The notes: generated by a model from the letters alone, not told the origin. Positions 26,401 through 35,735 are shown, numbered from the stretch's first letter. The stretch is 64,000 nt of DNA from Strigamia acuminata (GCA_949358305.1 OX442323.1:868001-932000); one strand, 5' to 3'. Made by a program: numbers and translations.

Positions 26401-27672
26401 TCGCACAAATTGATAAGGGCCGTTTGGCGTATAAAACGCCGTTTTTGGACGATCTTCCTCACACATTTCGACTTGGTAGTAACCTTTAACAAGGTCAATA
26501 GACGTAAAATACTTTGCCGGACCAGTATTATGCAACAAAAGGTCAATACTTGGCATTTGTATTACTTCGACTTCAGTGATGGCATTTAGCCACCGGTAGT
26601 CAATGCACATCCTATACGAGCCGTCAGGCTTCGCAACAATGACGGGATGACTTATGAAGGGCCCTTTGGCCTTTTCAATGAGTCCATCCTGTTCCAATTC
26701 TGCAGCTAGTTTGGTCATAATGGCTCTCTTGGCCGGGTTATACATTCTATACTGCATTTTGGGCAATGAATGCCCTTCTTTGAACTTAATACGATGTTGG
26801 GTCACGTTAGTGCACCCAACTTGATCACGAAATACATTCGGTATCGAGTTAACCACTTCGCGAAGTGCTAGTCTTTGTTCCGGAGTGCAGTCGCTCTCCT
26901 CAACTAATTTTTCATCCCAAGTCAACACAGGAGTGTCTGTTAACTCAATTGAGTTGAGAGTGGACGACAGTCCTAAATAATCGAAAGTAATTCGATTCAA
27001 CGGGGCGAGGGCCAAATTGGCTTCTTCCGATTCATAAGGAGCGGACCAATTAGGTTTATCTGCACAAGAGAACTCTTGTAAATGTGGATGCGGACTAATT
27101 TTCTGTCTGCGCATGAAATTGTGACCAAGTATCAAGCCACAAACTCGTTTTGCTAAAACGATGAAATTCATTGGTGTAAATTCATCAGCCCATTGCACGC
27201 ACAAAGTTATTTGTCCGACAGGCTTGTGTGCTACGCCTACAGCGTTAACCAACATGTTTCTGGGGGCCTCTTGCAAAAATTCTGGCAAAGCCTGAGTTTC
27301 AGACAAGAGTTGTTCCCCAATGTAACATTGAGATGCTCCTGTATCCATGAGCGCGTTGTAGGTGAGCCCACCAATTGTGATCTTCATTCGAGGATCATCT
27401 TTATTATTACCTAAAGTAATATTGTGCAAATTATTGCCGCCTATGACTCTGTTGAGTCGGCGAAGTCTACAGAATTTCTTCGTGTAACACTTGTGGGGAA
27501 ACAATGTCAGATTTTTTAATTGTTCTGTCATTTCTTGCAGATTTTCCTCTACTCCGCCACTATGACTAGTGGCTACTTCAAGACAAGTTGTGTCTACATC
27601 CATAAATAAAGATTCCGACGTAGCATTAGCCACTTCTGGGGGATGGAATAAACCTTCTTCCCCCGGATCTAG
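23473..27672 (-). CDS. Gypsy B pol: protease, reverse transcriptase, RNase H, integrase
   Basis: Frame entered by -1 slippage at 27672-27678; the first ordinary open codons follow at 27672. Counting from the GTG at 27631-27633: retroviral-type aspartic protease with DTGAS (Asp 97); RT with YLDD (442-445), catalytic Asp pair 444-445; RNase H with TDAS (Asp 591); integrase with an HHCC zinc region (HGHP...CTHC, about 880-925) and D961, D1020, E1055 (D-X34-E between the last two). A GPW-containing segment after the catalytic core matches the GPY/F module of Ty3/gypsy integrases. The tail is very basic (Arg/Lys/Pro). No internal stop, and all catalytic residues I can check are present. It copies the element's RNA into DNA in Gag particles and inserts it. 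Stop at 23473-23475. Confidence 0.95.
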   Translation of the reverse strand, partial: LDPGEEGLFHPPEVANATSESLFMDVDTTCLEVATSHSGGVEENLQEMTEQLKNLTLFPHKCYTKKFCRLRRLNRVIGGNNLHNITLGNNKDDPRMKITIGGLTYNALMDTGASQCYIGEQLLSETQALPEFLQEAPRNMLVNAVGVAHKPVGQITLCVQWADEFTPMNFIVLAKRVCGLILGHNFMRRQKISPHPHLQEFSCADKPNWSAPYESEEANLALAPLNRITFDYLGLSSTLNSIELTDTPVLTWDEKLVEESDCTPEQRLALREVVNSIPNVFRDQVGCTNVTQHRIKFKEGHSLPKMQYRMYNPAKRAIMTKLAAELEQDGLIEKAKGPFISHPVIVAKPDGSYRMCIDYRWLNAITEVEVIQMPSIDLLLHNTGPAKYFTSIDLVKGYYQVEMCEEDRPKTAFYTPNGPYQFVRMPFGLCNAPCTFQRLMEGILGSALQDYALVYLDDVIVYSDNWDDHLKHVRDVLERLNQANMTINKAKSRFGRTELKFLGHWIKPEGLFGDPDKISAIMKFPTPTCAKDIQRFHGMTNFFRKFVPNHGTIAAPYTRMMNEKTPFEWGDEQTEAFNKIKELLCGDNCLHKPDMTLPFVVMTDASHEGLGAVLCQDVDIFDEKKQKNISVPRPVAYASRVLRGAEKRYTTPELECLAVVWAIDRFKPYLEYGTFTLESDAEALKWLMRTPEPSGKFGRWALRIQCGNFKIVFRKGAANQVADALSRAPLTEEDIPLRDHVEPVEIKQYWPEWDGNPSVSLNRAPEKREYLASVRSYFSENSKECSEEKEGEEVQETLYSALTEVLKEVPPTRREIIDAQLLDTECKRIREYLLNDKVVGIPQSEIKEWKNKVKNYCLDKKEVDGDQMIIYFNPSFEEELNHSGNGFKAVVPSSLVKRVLFACHGHPLSGHAGMSKTLEKTRLIYFWPGMSRSVRNYVKSCTHCAQYKPIQQKRHAAPYTPHNMTNPWECINMDLMGPKPAGRSQNQYIFVIIDNCTKFVEIKALTKATSANCVQELRSVTNRWGHPKKIVSDNGKQFVSDIYNEYCDMYNIRPSHTSTYHAQANPTERANRDIKTMLALYTDVHTQWPRYLDEFAFAMRNNVSAATGSSPMLLNTGRIVTLPFDPRIIKHANPFDKENPEKYVRVLLDVLRRSHQEMHRRIQLNFERHRKIHEQKFVITEFEVGDLVWKQTHILSCADKNISAGFAEKRDGPWEITKVLPGGAYKLRKLADGSIEKSVNIKALYSYTPSYPIETWKVGQKSASYSPQENPKWMDESNQLPDAEEMELIPETSSEIPMELSDSTSVQIDKSAPIKSKHRHRQRLTAIEKKAALKRGETPKKPPRKPRKPQPIVPRTSTRPRRERKPNPKYADENFVRNITAVFKKPYQQRGKASKFCWN

Positions 27673-29915
27673 TTTTTTGAACTAGTCGCACTTGAATCAG
27701 CAGATTCTGGCTTGATCAAAGTCTTGACCATTTCTGCCAACGAGTTAGTCAGCGAAGTCTGTAACTTATTTTCAAAAGTATTTAATTTCGCATCAAGTTT
27801 AGCATCTAGTGTTGCATCCAACACTTCTTGAGTTATCCACCTATTATTAGATCGTTTAGAAGTCGGATCCACAGTCGGGGAATCCGGCGTACTTCGTTTT
27901 TGCAACTCTTCAGAGTTGAAATTTGCACGTGGTTTTAAATCTGGACATTCTCGACGCATGTGTCCTGGTTTCTTACAGTGGTAACAAACTAATTGACCAC
28001 GTCTGGTCTGATCTACTACTCCATTTATTAGATAAACGGCCTCACACTCCTCAGGTAACTCTTCATCACAAATATTAAGTTGTTCTTGTGAATCCAAAGT
28101 TAAAGATTTAACATTTGTCTTTGGCTGAGGACGAGTGTCAGTTTTCCGAGGTGGGAAAACAACTGGATTGGAAATATTTTCCCTTGCTCTATTAGCTGTA
28201 CGACTGTACAAGCCTTTATTTTTTGTTATAACGGCATAAATCTCTGTCAGAGGCAAATCCGCTATGCCTTGCGTATGCAAAAGCAAATCATTAGCAGGAG
28301 TTACACTCCCGATAAAAAGACAACCAGCCCCTTTTGCATCAAGACTGTCTTGTAATATCCATAACTGGTAATATTTGTGCATAAAGTCGTAAAGACTTTC
28401 TGTTTCTAGTTGTTTCAACTTAGTTAGTTGGTTTGTCCGCTCTTGTCGAGTGGCTACAAACCGCTCTTTGAACGCCTGTTCAAATACTTCCCAAGATATG
28501 AAATCTTCTCTCCTTTCATGAAACCAACCATGCGCTTGCTCGGTTAAATAACCGGCCACGCCTTTAACAAGCATGTCATCGAGTGACATGTTTCGCAGGA
28601 AAGCGACATTTTTTACAATATTGAGAAAGCGTTCGCTTTCTTCTGCTTTTCCGGAGAATACAGGGATATCTGGTGGTTTCAAACAGTTAGTTTGAGGGAC
28701 AGTGGCGGAACTTTTTCCTGCCTGCATCAACTTGTGCATGGTTGTGGCAATTGACGCGAGGTCATCAGCCGTCATTCCAAAGCTACTGGGGGGGCGCGAA
28801 TTGTCTTTTGACGATCCGCCATTGTTTAGTTGACTCGAGTTATTTTGACTTGAGCCACCATTGTTGGGGTTGAAATTATTCGACCCTCCTTGATTCGGTC
28901 TACTGTGGTTACCAAAATTCGAATGGTTATTCGAATTACCTTGGTTCCCATAATTCGAATGACTATTAGAATTATCTCGATTGTTAAAATTCGGACGGTT
29001 GTGCGAACTTTCTTGATTACCAAAATTCGGACGATAGTTCGAATTACCTGGCGTACCCCGATTCAAATAGTTATTTGAATTTCCTGGAGTTCCAGTAGAA
29101 GGATTATTTAAATCGTTCGGATTATTTAGGTTATTCGAGTTCGGAGGAACTGGATGACCCCTTTGCATGTTAGGTGCTGGACTAGAATTGTTTGCAAATC
29201 TGGAATTTGGGTCAAAACGGCGGTTTGGACCTCTTGTCGCACCTGAATTTGGGTTCAAATTTCCAGCGAGATTCGGACAACTATTTGATCCGTTTGGAAA
29301 ACTTGGATTAGGGTTGGCCATATTAGGCGGACCCAAATTCGCTCTGTTGAACGTATTCTCAAAGTTCTCTGGATTTGTAAATCCTCTTTGTTGGTTGCGA
29401 GCGAAGTTATTCGCTCGTAATCGTTGTTGGAAAGCACGATTAAAATCTCCTGGTGTCAAATTCGACTGATCTTGACGAGGAGGTTGTGCATTTTTATTTC
29501 TATATCTAGAAATAGGCGTCGAAGGAGTGGGACTAAAATTATTTAATCTTTGGCTGGCTGGGGAATTAGGTTGCTCCGACGTAGCACGTTGCGTGTGTAC
29601 AAAATCTAACACTTCAGTCAAAGATCTAAATTGGTTTGGGTTCAAACCGTGATCCTGACAAAATAATAGACCGCCTCGGCCTAAATGAGAACCTTCAGGA
29701 ATGCATTCCTCTTCTCCAGGCGGAGTAGGTTCTCGTGGAGCCCTATTCTCTCCAGATGGTCCGGCTGTTTCATTTGAAACGCCATTATGGACCGCGTGGT
29801 TTCCCACTTCTTCAATTCCATTAGGAACAGGTACAAACCCGGATAGATTCATTCCACCGGTCAAACAAGTTCTTTCCTTACCACGGGTGTTCATGTTATG
29901 CTGGTTATTAGTCAT
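27669..29915 (-). CDS. Gypsy B Gag with CCHC zinc knuckle
   Basis: 748 residues, ATG at 29913-29915. Long disordered N-terminal half, then an Asn/Ser/Gly-rich low-complexity stretch of imperfect repeats (roughly 200-380), a retrotransposon Gag (capsid-type) region around 400-560 containing the GWFHERRED-like helix and KLKQLETESL, and one CCHC knuckle, CYHCKKPGHMRREC, at 644-657. The C-terminus carries short DAKLDAKLN repeats suggestive of a helix. Gag coats and packages the element RNA in the cytoplasm. The stop TAG at 27669-27671 abuts the frameshift heptamer, so a minority of ribosomes would make Gag-Pol. The Asn-rich segment is unusual; it may drive self-association, which is inference. 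Confidence 0.93.
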   Translation of the reverse strand: MTNNQHNMNTRGKERTCLTGGMNLSGFVPVPNGIEEVGNHAVHNGVSNETAGPSGENRAPREPTPPGEEECIPEGSHLGRGGLLFCQDHGLNPNQFRSLTEVLDFVHTQRATSEQPNSPASQRLNNFSPTPSTPISRYRNKNAQPPRQDQSNLTPGDFNRAFQQRLRANNFARNQQRGFTNPENFENTFNRANLGPPNMANPNPSFPNGSNSCPNLAGNLNPNSGATRGPNRRFDPNSRFANNSSPAPNMQRGHPVPPNSNNLNNPNDLNNPSTGTPGNSNNYLNRGTPGNSNYRPNFGNQESSHNRPNFNNRDNSNSHSNYGNQGNSNNHSNFGNHSRPNQGGSNNFNPNNGGSSQNNSSQLNNGGSSKDNSRPPSSFGMTADDLASIATTMHKLMQAGKSSATVPQTNCLKPPDIPVFSGKAEESERFLNIVKNVAFLRNMSLDDMLVKGVAGYLTEQAHGWFHERREDFISWEVFEQAFKERFVATRQERTNQLTKLKQLETESLYDFMHKYYQLWILQDSLDAKGAGCLFIGSVTPANDLLLHTQGIADLPLTEIYAVITKNKGLYSRTANRARENISNPVVFPPRKTDTRPQPKTNVKSLTLDSQEQLNICDEELPEECEAVYLINGVVDQTRRGQLVCYHCKKPGHMRRECPDLKPRANFNSEELQKRSTPDSPTVDPTSKRSNNRWITQEVLDATLDAKLDAKLNTFENKLQTSLTNSLAEMVKTLIKPESADSSATSSKN
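27672..27678 (-). promoter_or_regulatory. -1 ribosomal frameshift site A AAA AAC
   Basis: On the minus strand the gag frame reads TCA AAA AAC TAG, that is, the slippery heptamer A AAA AAC in the correct phase with the gag stop codon as the very next codon. After a -1 slip the next codon is CTA at 27670-27672, in the pol frame. The same heptamer is used by mouse mammary tumour virus gag-pro. I have not predicted a downstream stimulatory structure. Confidence 0.85.
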
Positions 29916-31020
29916 AACTAAACTTAAAACTAAGAAAATTTCCTAAGTCTGAGAGATAACGATGAAGTTGCAAACGTTCAGGAGGATCGCAAACGAAGCA
30001 GTGGTCACACTAGTTCGAAAGGAAGTAAGGGTACTTCGATACACCTCTCTGATTGGTCAAATATCAACGCTAGTCTCGCGAGAGTCCAATCTCGTCCGAG
30101 ATTGGTGGAAATCATCAAGTTCGTGGAACCGTAATCTTGACAGATTCCAGTGTTATGACGTAGTCACCAAACAAAATGGATACTTTTCAAAATATTTTAA
30201 AATATCACCGCATTTATTAATAAATGAATGATCACCTTTGTGGAAATTTTTTAAAGTTTTTAAAACTCGTAATTTCAAAAGACGCGCCGATTCGTTTGAA
30301 TCGATGGCTTTTCTGCACAACACGGGTTGCTAGGCAACACAACAGCAAGAATTCTTCTTCGCTAAAATTCGAATGGTATTCCATTCGTATAATTCGATTT
30401 CAATGGCTTGAGATCACGATTTTTAACCAACATTTTAATGTAGATCAAGTCTGTAAAATAAGGTAAACCCACTTTGAAATAAAATATAAATTTTAATTCC
30501 TTCAGAAAACGTCAATTTTCTTTCTAATTTATTTAGGCAAATAAATTTAGGTTTAACTTGAAGTCTCAAGCAAAATACATGTGAAAAAATATTTCTAAAA
30601 TTAAAACAACTGTTAAAGAATTCTATCAACAGTCAACTTTTCAAAATTAGGCCCGACCGCGTGGTTTTGTCAGATTGTCGATGACAAAATGACGCTACCC
30701 GGGCGGATTCAACTTCAACAAGTTCGGGCAAGACTCCTGTTCTCGGGTTGGGCCTTTAGGCCTGACCACGCGGTAGAAATTATTATTTTGTTAAAACGTA
30801 TAATTTCCACGGCGGAGAATCGGGATAAAGTGAATTACACTTATTTTCTTGCGAGAAGTTCTAAAACAGAAAAATATATTAAACGCAAATATAAATTTCG
30901 TTCGAAACTTATTTTACACATCCAAAAAATTTCATTTGAAATTTTAACACTGTAAGCACATTTCCGAACTCTCATAAACACACGAAAAACTTCAAAATTT
31001 ATTTTAAATTTAGGCAGCCT
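29916..31020 (-). other. Gypsy B leader between PBS and gag
   Basis: About 1.1 kb of untranslated leader, AT-rich, with no credible ORF. CCGCGTGG (near 30657) and CCACGCGG (near 30767) form an inverted pair about 110 bp apart, each preceded by TTAGGCC-like sequence, a possible stem in the leader RNA. The leader would be expected to hold the packaging signal. Confidence 0.55.
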
Positions 31021-31038
31021 ATCTCGGTAGAACCTCCA
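31021..31038 (-). other. Gypsy B primer binding site (tRNA-Gln)
   Basis: Minus strand TGGAGGTTCTACCGAGAT, two bases after the 5' LTR. It is complementary, with one mismatch, to the 3' end of eukaryotic tRNA-Gln (acceptor stem, discriminator and CCA). It primes minus-strand DNA synthesis. Confidence 0.85.
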
Positions 31039-31188
31039 CTTGTGACGATTCTACTTTTGGGCTAATTTATTAGTCCTTTTAAGATAGATAATTCGGTTTA
31101 TACAAGACGTTGCTAAGTTTAGCAACAACCTAACCGAGATAAGCTACGGAAGCCCTTACAAACATGAATATGTGATCAAGTGGAAATA

Positions 31189-31194
31189 ACTTAC
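31189..31194 (-). other. Candidate splice donor in gypsy B 5' LTR
   Basis: Minus strand ACT|GTAAGT, a strong match to the 5' splice-site consensus, in the transcribed part of the LTR. Paired with the acceptor before ORF3 (22419) it would give a subgenomic ORF3 mRNA. The pairing is inferred only. Confidence 0.35.
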
Positions 31195-32421
31195 AGTTTT
31201 GGTGTGACATAACATATTTATTACTAAATATTAACAACAAAATATGGGTTCTTGACGCGTGTAAACGGGCGGCATCAACTGGTTGAGGATCCGGGCGAAG
31301 CCAGAGGGATACGGCTGACTTGCGGCATCGTCACAAATATCGCTACGGAGACGTATTTGGTCCGCAGCTCGAGTATCTAAAAATGCGAAGAGTCCTTCGC
31401 ATAAGTAGGATTATTCAGCAGAATATTCCATATTCCAAATGAATAAAAGTAAAGTAATTAGTGGAATACAACAAATGAATTGTTGTATAAATATTAATTG
31501 GGCGGGGACCGTCACGACAATTGAGAGAACGTCGCGGGAGTTGTTGAGACTCCATCCGCCAGCATGCCTTACGACGACAAGATCTCGTGATCAGGCGCCG
31601 AGTATTTAATTGTGTGCTTTAACTCGCTATCGGTGGTACCAACCACCAGGTAAACATTTCTATGGACTTACCGGGTTTAGAAGATATTGCCAATACAGGA
31701 TTACCAATGCCCGAGTAATTTATTTAACACAGTGTTGTTCAACTCCTGTTCACGGGTTACTAACCCGGAGGGTACGATGGGGCGGGGACCGTCACGACGG
31801 TCGAGAGAACCATCGCGGGAGGATTTGACTCCTCCATCCGCCAGCATGCCTTACGATGGCGGGATCCAACGATCGAGCACCGGGTAAAATATTAATTGGC
31901 CACTGCCATTGGATTACCATTATCCAGGTAGTTGTTTTATCGCAACATCTTTAGATATTACTCACGGGCTACCAACCCGGCGTGTTACCTGTATATTAGG
32001 CTTTTACCGACTTTTAACGTGCGGAAGGACCAATCGAGAAAAGACGGGAACCTGCGAGGGCTGTTTACAACAACCACCCTGCAGCGGACTGAGGCCAGTT
32101 AGCTGAGGGACCTACTTTCATTTAGCAAGGTCGTACTGTATACGACCGTTATATTAAGCCACCGTACGAAGTCCTACTGTCCCGTAGAACAGCTGGCTAA
32201 CGTTACGGGGCCATTTCATGCGAATGCATGTCTATTACCGGAGTTAGCCTTCCCGAAATAGCCCTACAACAGCAATAACAAAATAGTAATGAATACTAAC
32301 TGTGGAGAGCTGAGGTGGCCTGATGTGTCGATAGAGAATAATGAAATCAAACGATAACAATTCAACTACAGACAATATACAAGTTCAGTTATCAAGCTAC
32401 GGGGGAAGTGAGAAACTGGAG

Positions 32422-32429
32422 CTTATATA
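32422..32429 (-). promoter_or_regulatory. TATA box of gypsy B LTR promoter
   Basis: TATATAAG on the minus strand, about 355-360 bp into the LTR. Transcription would begin near 32395. The same sequence in the 3' LTR is at 19802-19809. Confidence 0.6.
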
Positions 32430-32783
32430 GTTCTGTAGAACTACTAGATTGGCGACAGCCAATCAGCGTACGAATCGGCGGATTCGTGGGTCACTAGTCC
32501 GGACCTAATATATGACTATGTCCAGATGGGCCCAGTTGGGGTCCGGAAGGGTCCGATTGGTTCCCTTCGACTGGTAAGTAAAGTGGATATTGATTCGATA
32601 GAATCAACATCATCAAGTAATTAATACTTAATTCATATTGAATAAAATAGTTATATTTTATTCACCGTGTCCAAGTAATAATTTATTACGTTTTTTAGTT
32701 TTAACCGAGTTTGAAATACGCGCGTTGGTTAAACAGCGCCATCTATGGTGAACATTGATAACTATCGATTTGTAATCATCACA

Positions 32784-34991
32784 CGCGTCTCGTTCTTGGC
32801 GTCTCTTCTCCTCCATCATGTTGTGGTAGTCCCTGGTGTCCTGGACTTTGTAGAGATGGACGGAGATCTCTCGATGCAAAATCCACACGAGCATCTCGAT
32901 TGCTGTCTCGGAATCGTACGTGCCACATTCGGACATTCGTTTTGCAACTTGGCGCGCGATGTGGGGCCGCCTGTCCATCATCTCTTTCTGGGTTATGCGG
33001 AAGTCTCCCTGGTAAATACTGAAATCCTCCACCATCATGAAGGTGATAAGCGCATTCCAGGCCTTCCATGGAATTTGGAAACGAGTTTGAGACACTCCGG
33101 GTCCCTCAATGGAGATCTGAACCTCGTATTTTCGTAGAAATTCTTCAATGACTTCGAATGAGTTGGCGGGTTTTTGGGTTACTCCATACTTATCGAAAGC
33201 CAAATCGCAACGAGAAGCGACTTTTTTAAACGAGAGTCCAGTTCCGATGTTTGGAATTGCGCAATCGAGTCGGGACCGGTAAGATGATGTGCTCGAAACG
33301 CTAGTCGAGGTTACGGGAATCTTGGCGGTGGCAGCCGTGGTGGTTGACATGTTAAAGTTGGCGCCGGACGTCGTTGTCGTAGTTACATTGCGCCCTGGAA
33401 ATTGCGCATAAGTAATCGGCGTCACTGGCAAAGTTGGAACTTTTGAAGGTTTTGCCTGCTGACACACTGGAACTTCGGTTGCTGGTGCAATTGGCGAGAT
33501 CGTGTACGTTTGTGAAAATACATCGGCCGAAGCAGCAGAGACGGTCGAAGCTGGAAAAAGATCGGCAGATAAATTAATATTTAAATTGTCAATATCAGGG
33601 TTAATTTGTAAATTCGGCGTTGACGCTGATGACGGTGCGTTTACGGCTGGTGTCAGTCTAGCGCTCATCGGCGGTCCGCGTGGCCGAGAAAAATCAGTTT
33701 TGGCAGACGGAAAGTCGATGTCACGAATGTCAATCATCTTTCGTTCCAGTCTGCGCACATCACTTATTTTGGCGGTGGGAACACTATCACGAATTTCGTT
33801 GGTGATGTCCAGAATCGACGGGGTCACACTCATGGTGGATTGCACGTCAAATTCTGTAGGTCTAGCGGTCACAACAGATTGTTGAGAATCGTCCATGTTC
33901 TCTTTGCGCAATGTTTCTTGCGCAGAATCGTCCGCTAACACAGGTGATTCAGGGATGAATTGCAGTTGTGGCACTGGTCGTAGCGCCGTTTCTGTTGGTG
34001 GAGTGGAGAATTCAACATTAGACACAGTGGAATTAGAGTACAAACTTTCGGTGTCCTCTTTGGTGGTAATGCTGAGTGTCGCCATCTTCTCAGCTGCTTT
34101 GGCGATCGTCTCGGCCGAAGGTCTGGGCACAAATTGTTCCGTCTCCGTGTCGCGAGTTGGATCGTGCGGGAGCGCCGATGACGAGATTGCCAAAGTGTTG
34201 CGCACCTTAATGGCTAATTGTTGTTCTCGATTTGGATTTCGATTTATCGAGCATGGTGGCCTGCGTTGGTAAAAATATGGCAGCGCGGTATCAGAGTTGT
34301 CGTCGATAGTGGTGAGGTCTCCCAGCGACTCCAATGCAATGCTGATTTGCTCTTGAAGACTCGCATCGGTCCCAGGAAAGCTGTGGAAGAATTGGGGCAA
34401 CGTCGGTTGTGCCTCGTCAACTTCCCGCTGCTCCTGGTCCATCGGGTCCAAACCGGCGATCTCGTCGGCGAGCAAATTCGGCACTTGCGCAAATGTAACG
34501 CGCATTAACTCGGCTGTCGGGTAAATCCAACTTCTGGGCACGATCCTCACTTGTCGCGCCTCTCGCTGGAGTCGATGCCAATATTTGAAATGACCGGCGC
34601 GGAATCTTTGCACCATGGCTGGTGTACCGTTTGGTGGCCGAAATTGTGGAAACTCCACCCCGATTAGGTATACTTTGTCCTGCACACGACGAAACAGGCA
34701 CCAGCCATAAATCTGGCGCATCCACACACGATGAAATCCGCGTCGAAGATCGCCCCGCCCGTCACACGCTCGGCAAATCTTATCCAAGCCTGAAACAACC
34801 AGTTCGTACCCGTATCCGGAACAAACCGGGCATATCTCGAAGTTGGGATAGCTGTGTTCACGTGGATCGTTCGGATGCCAGCATGGAAATTTGGGCGGCC
34901 CGACTGCGTGGAGTGGCGGTTCGGCAAAGTTCTTCGGGTAAGGTTCGCCCGGAAAATCCTCTTTGCAACGACACACATGCTTGTCGGCCAT
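32784..34991 (-). pseudogene. Gypsy A ORF3, 5' fragment: CxxCxGxG zinc protein, interrupted
   Basis: 736 codons from the ATG at 34989-34991 to the gypsy B insertion at 32783/32784. The frame would otherwise continue in the fragment at 17841-18416, for about 927 residues in the unbroken gene. Now translation runs some 40 codons into the gypsy B LTR and stops at 32658. N-terminus: C54-P-V-C57-S-G-Y-G and C73-R-A-C76-D-G-R-G, two perfect CxxCxGxG motifs 19 residues apart, as in the DnaJ zinc domain, then a tryptophan- and arginine-rich region. Residues about 230-540 are Ser/Thr/Pro-rich and probably disordered; 560-720 looks folded; the insertion lies in a charged helix-like stretch. No signal peptide or membrane segment. 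Position and cysteine motif match gypsy B ORF3. Function unknown. Confidence 0.75.
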
Positions 34992-35735
34992 GTTGTCTCA
35001 ACGAGATGTAATTGTGCCTAATTGATTTCAATCATTGGGGTTATATACACAAATTGAAACAATGAACATATCACAAACGTTACTTACAATTAGAATTGCG
35101 CAAATTATGAACGCGCACACAACACAACACACGAAAGTCAACACATGAAGTTAATCCATAGGAGAAGAATGCACAAGTGTCAAACGCTTCGAGAACTTTC
35201 TCACACAGGTGTCATATGAGCACATGGGTATAAGGTGTGGGTGTTAGAGACTATAGTCGTAACTGTTTTAATAGAACGACGTACTCTAGTGTGAAGAATT
35301 GGAAGTTAACGAAAGATTGTAAATGAATGTTCTAGAAGGAATAGTCAATTTTAACATTGATCTTCAATGAGAAAGTTTAGCATATGCAAATCTAAACACA
35401 CATAGGTACATATAACTAAATGGAAATAATAAATTGGGAAAATAAATAATCTAAACACGTGGTGTTTTGAAAATGCAATTAAAAGTGTCACACTCTAGTG
35501 GGCAATTTTGTCCTCACTGGAAATGGACTTAGTCAATTTTGAAATGAACAAATATGAAACGTAAAACGAATAACATAAAACATAAAATATTTAAGAATAA
35601 AGAAACATAAAAACATAAATGAAATTTTTCTTTAAAGTAACGATGGAATTACACCGGATTACTTTGGTTTTTTTTTTTTTTGTTTTTCTTCTCTTTTTTT
35701 TTTTTTTTTTTTTTTTTGAAAAATAAATAGAGAAA
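34992..35735 (-). other. Gypsy A integrase-ORF3 spacer with poly-T and TATA-like site
   Basis: About 745 bp without a credible gene. At 35669-35717 the plus strand carries T-runs broken only by a few G and C bases (A-runs on the coding strand), just after the integrase stop. At 35041-35047 the coding strand reads TATATAA, about 50 bp before the ORF3 ATG. A separate ORF3 promoter is therefore possible but unproven. GCGCAA words occur at about 35095-35125. Confidence 0.5.

Larger units (their letters stand above)
18421..32783 (-). mobile_element. Gypsy B: complete Ty3/gypsy LTR retrotransposon nested in gypsy A
   Basis: 14,363 bp, bounded by 1743 bp LTRs (18421-20163 and 31041-32783) with TGTGA/TCACA ends. 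The target duplication is CGCG at 18417-18420 and 32784-32787. Minus-strand order: 5' LTR, PBS complementary to tRNA-Gln, 1.1 kb leader, gag, pol in the -1 frame, about 1 kb gap, ORF3, about 0.7 kb gap, 3' LTR. All three ORFs are open. I see one difference between the LTRs (G at 19158, T at 31778), so the insertion is very young. It sits inside gypsy A ORF3 in the same orientation as gypsy A. Confidence 0.97.
31041..32783 (-). repeat. Gypsy B 5' LTR
   Basis: 1743 bp, same as 18421-20163 apart from one substitution seen at 31778. On the minus strand it starts TGTGA and ends TCACA. If transcription starts just downstream of the TATA box at 32422-32429, U3 is only about 0.4 kb and R plus U5 about 1.35 kb, so both copies of the structured module (31501-31578 and 31781-31860) would be in the RNA leader. 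Confidence 0.97.

Noticed and set aside
23459-26589. Plus-strand frames of 60-140 codons opposite gypsy B pol
   Set aside because: Antisense shadows of the pol reading frame.
20901-34991. ORF3 proteins as retroviral-type envelope
   Set aside because: No signal peptide, transmembrane segment, fusion peptide or furin site is visible in either protein.
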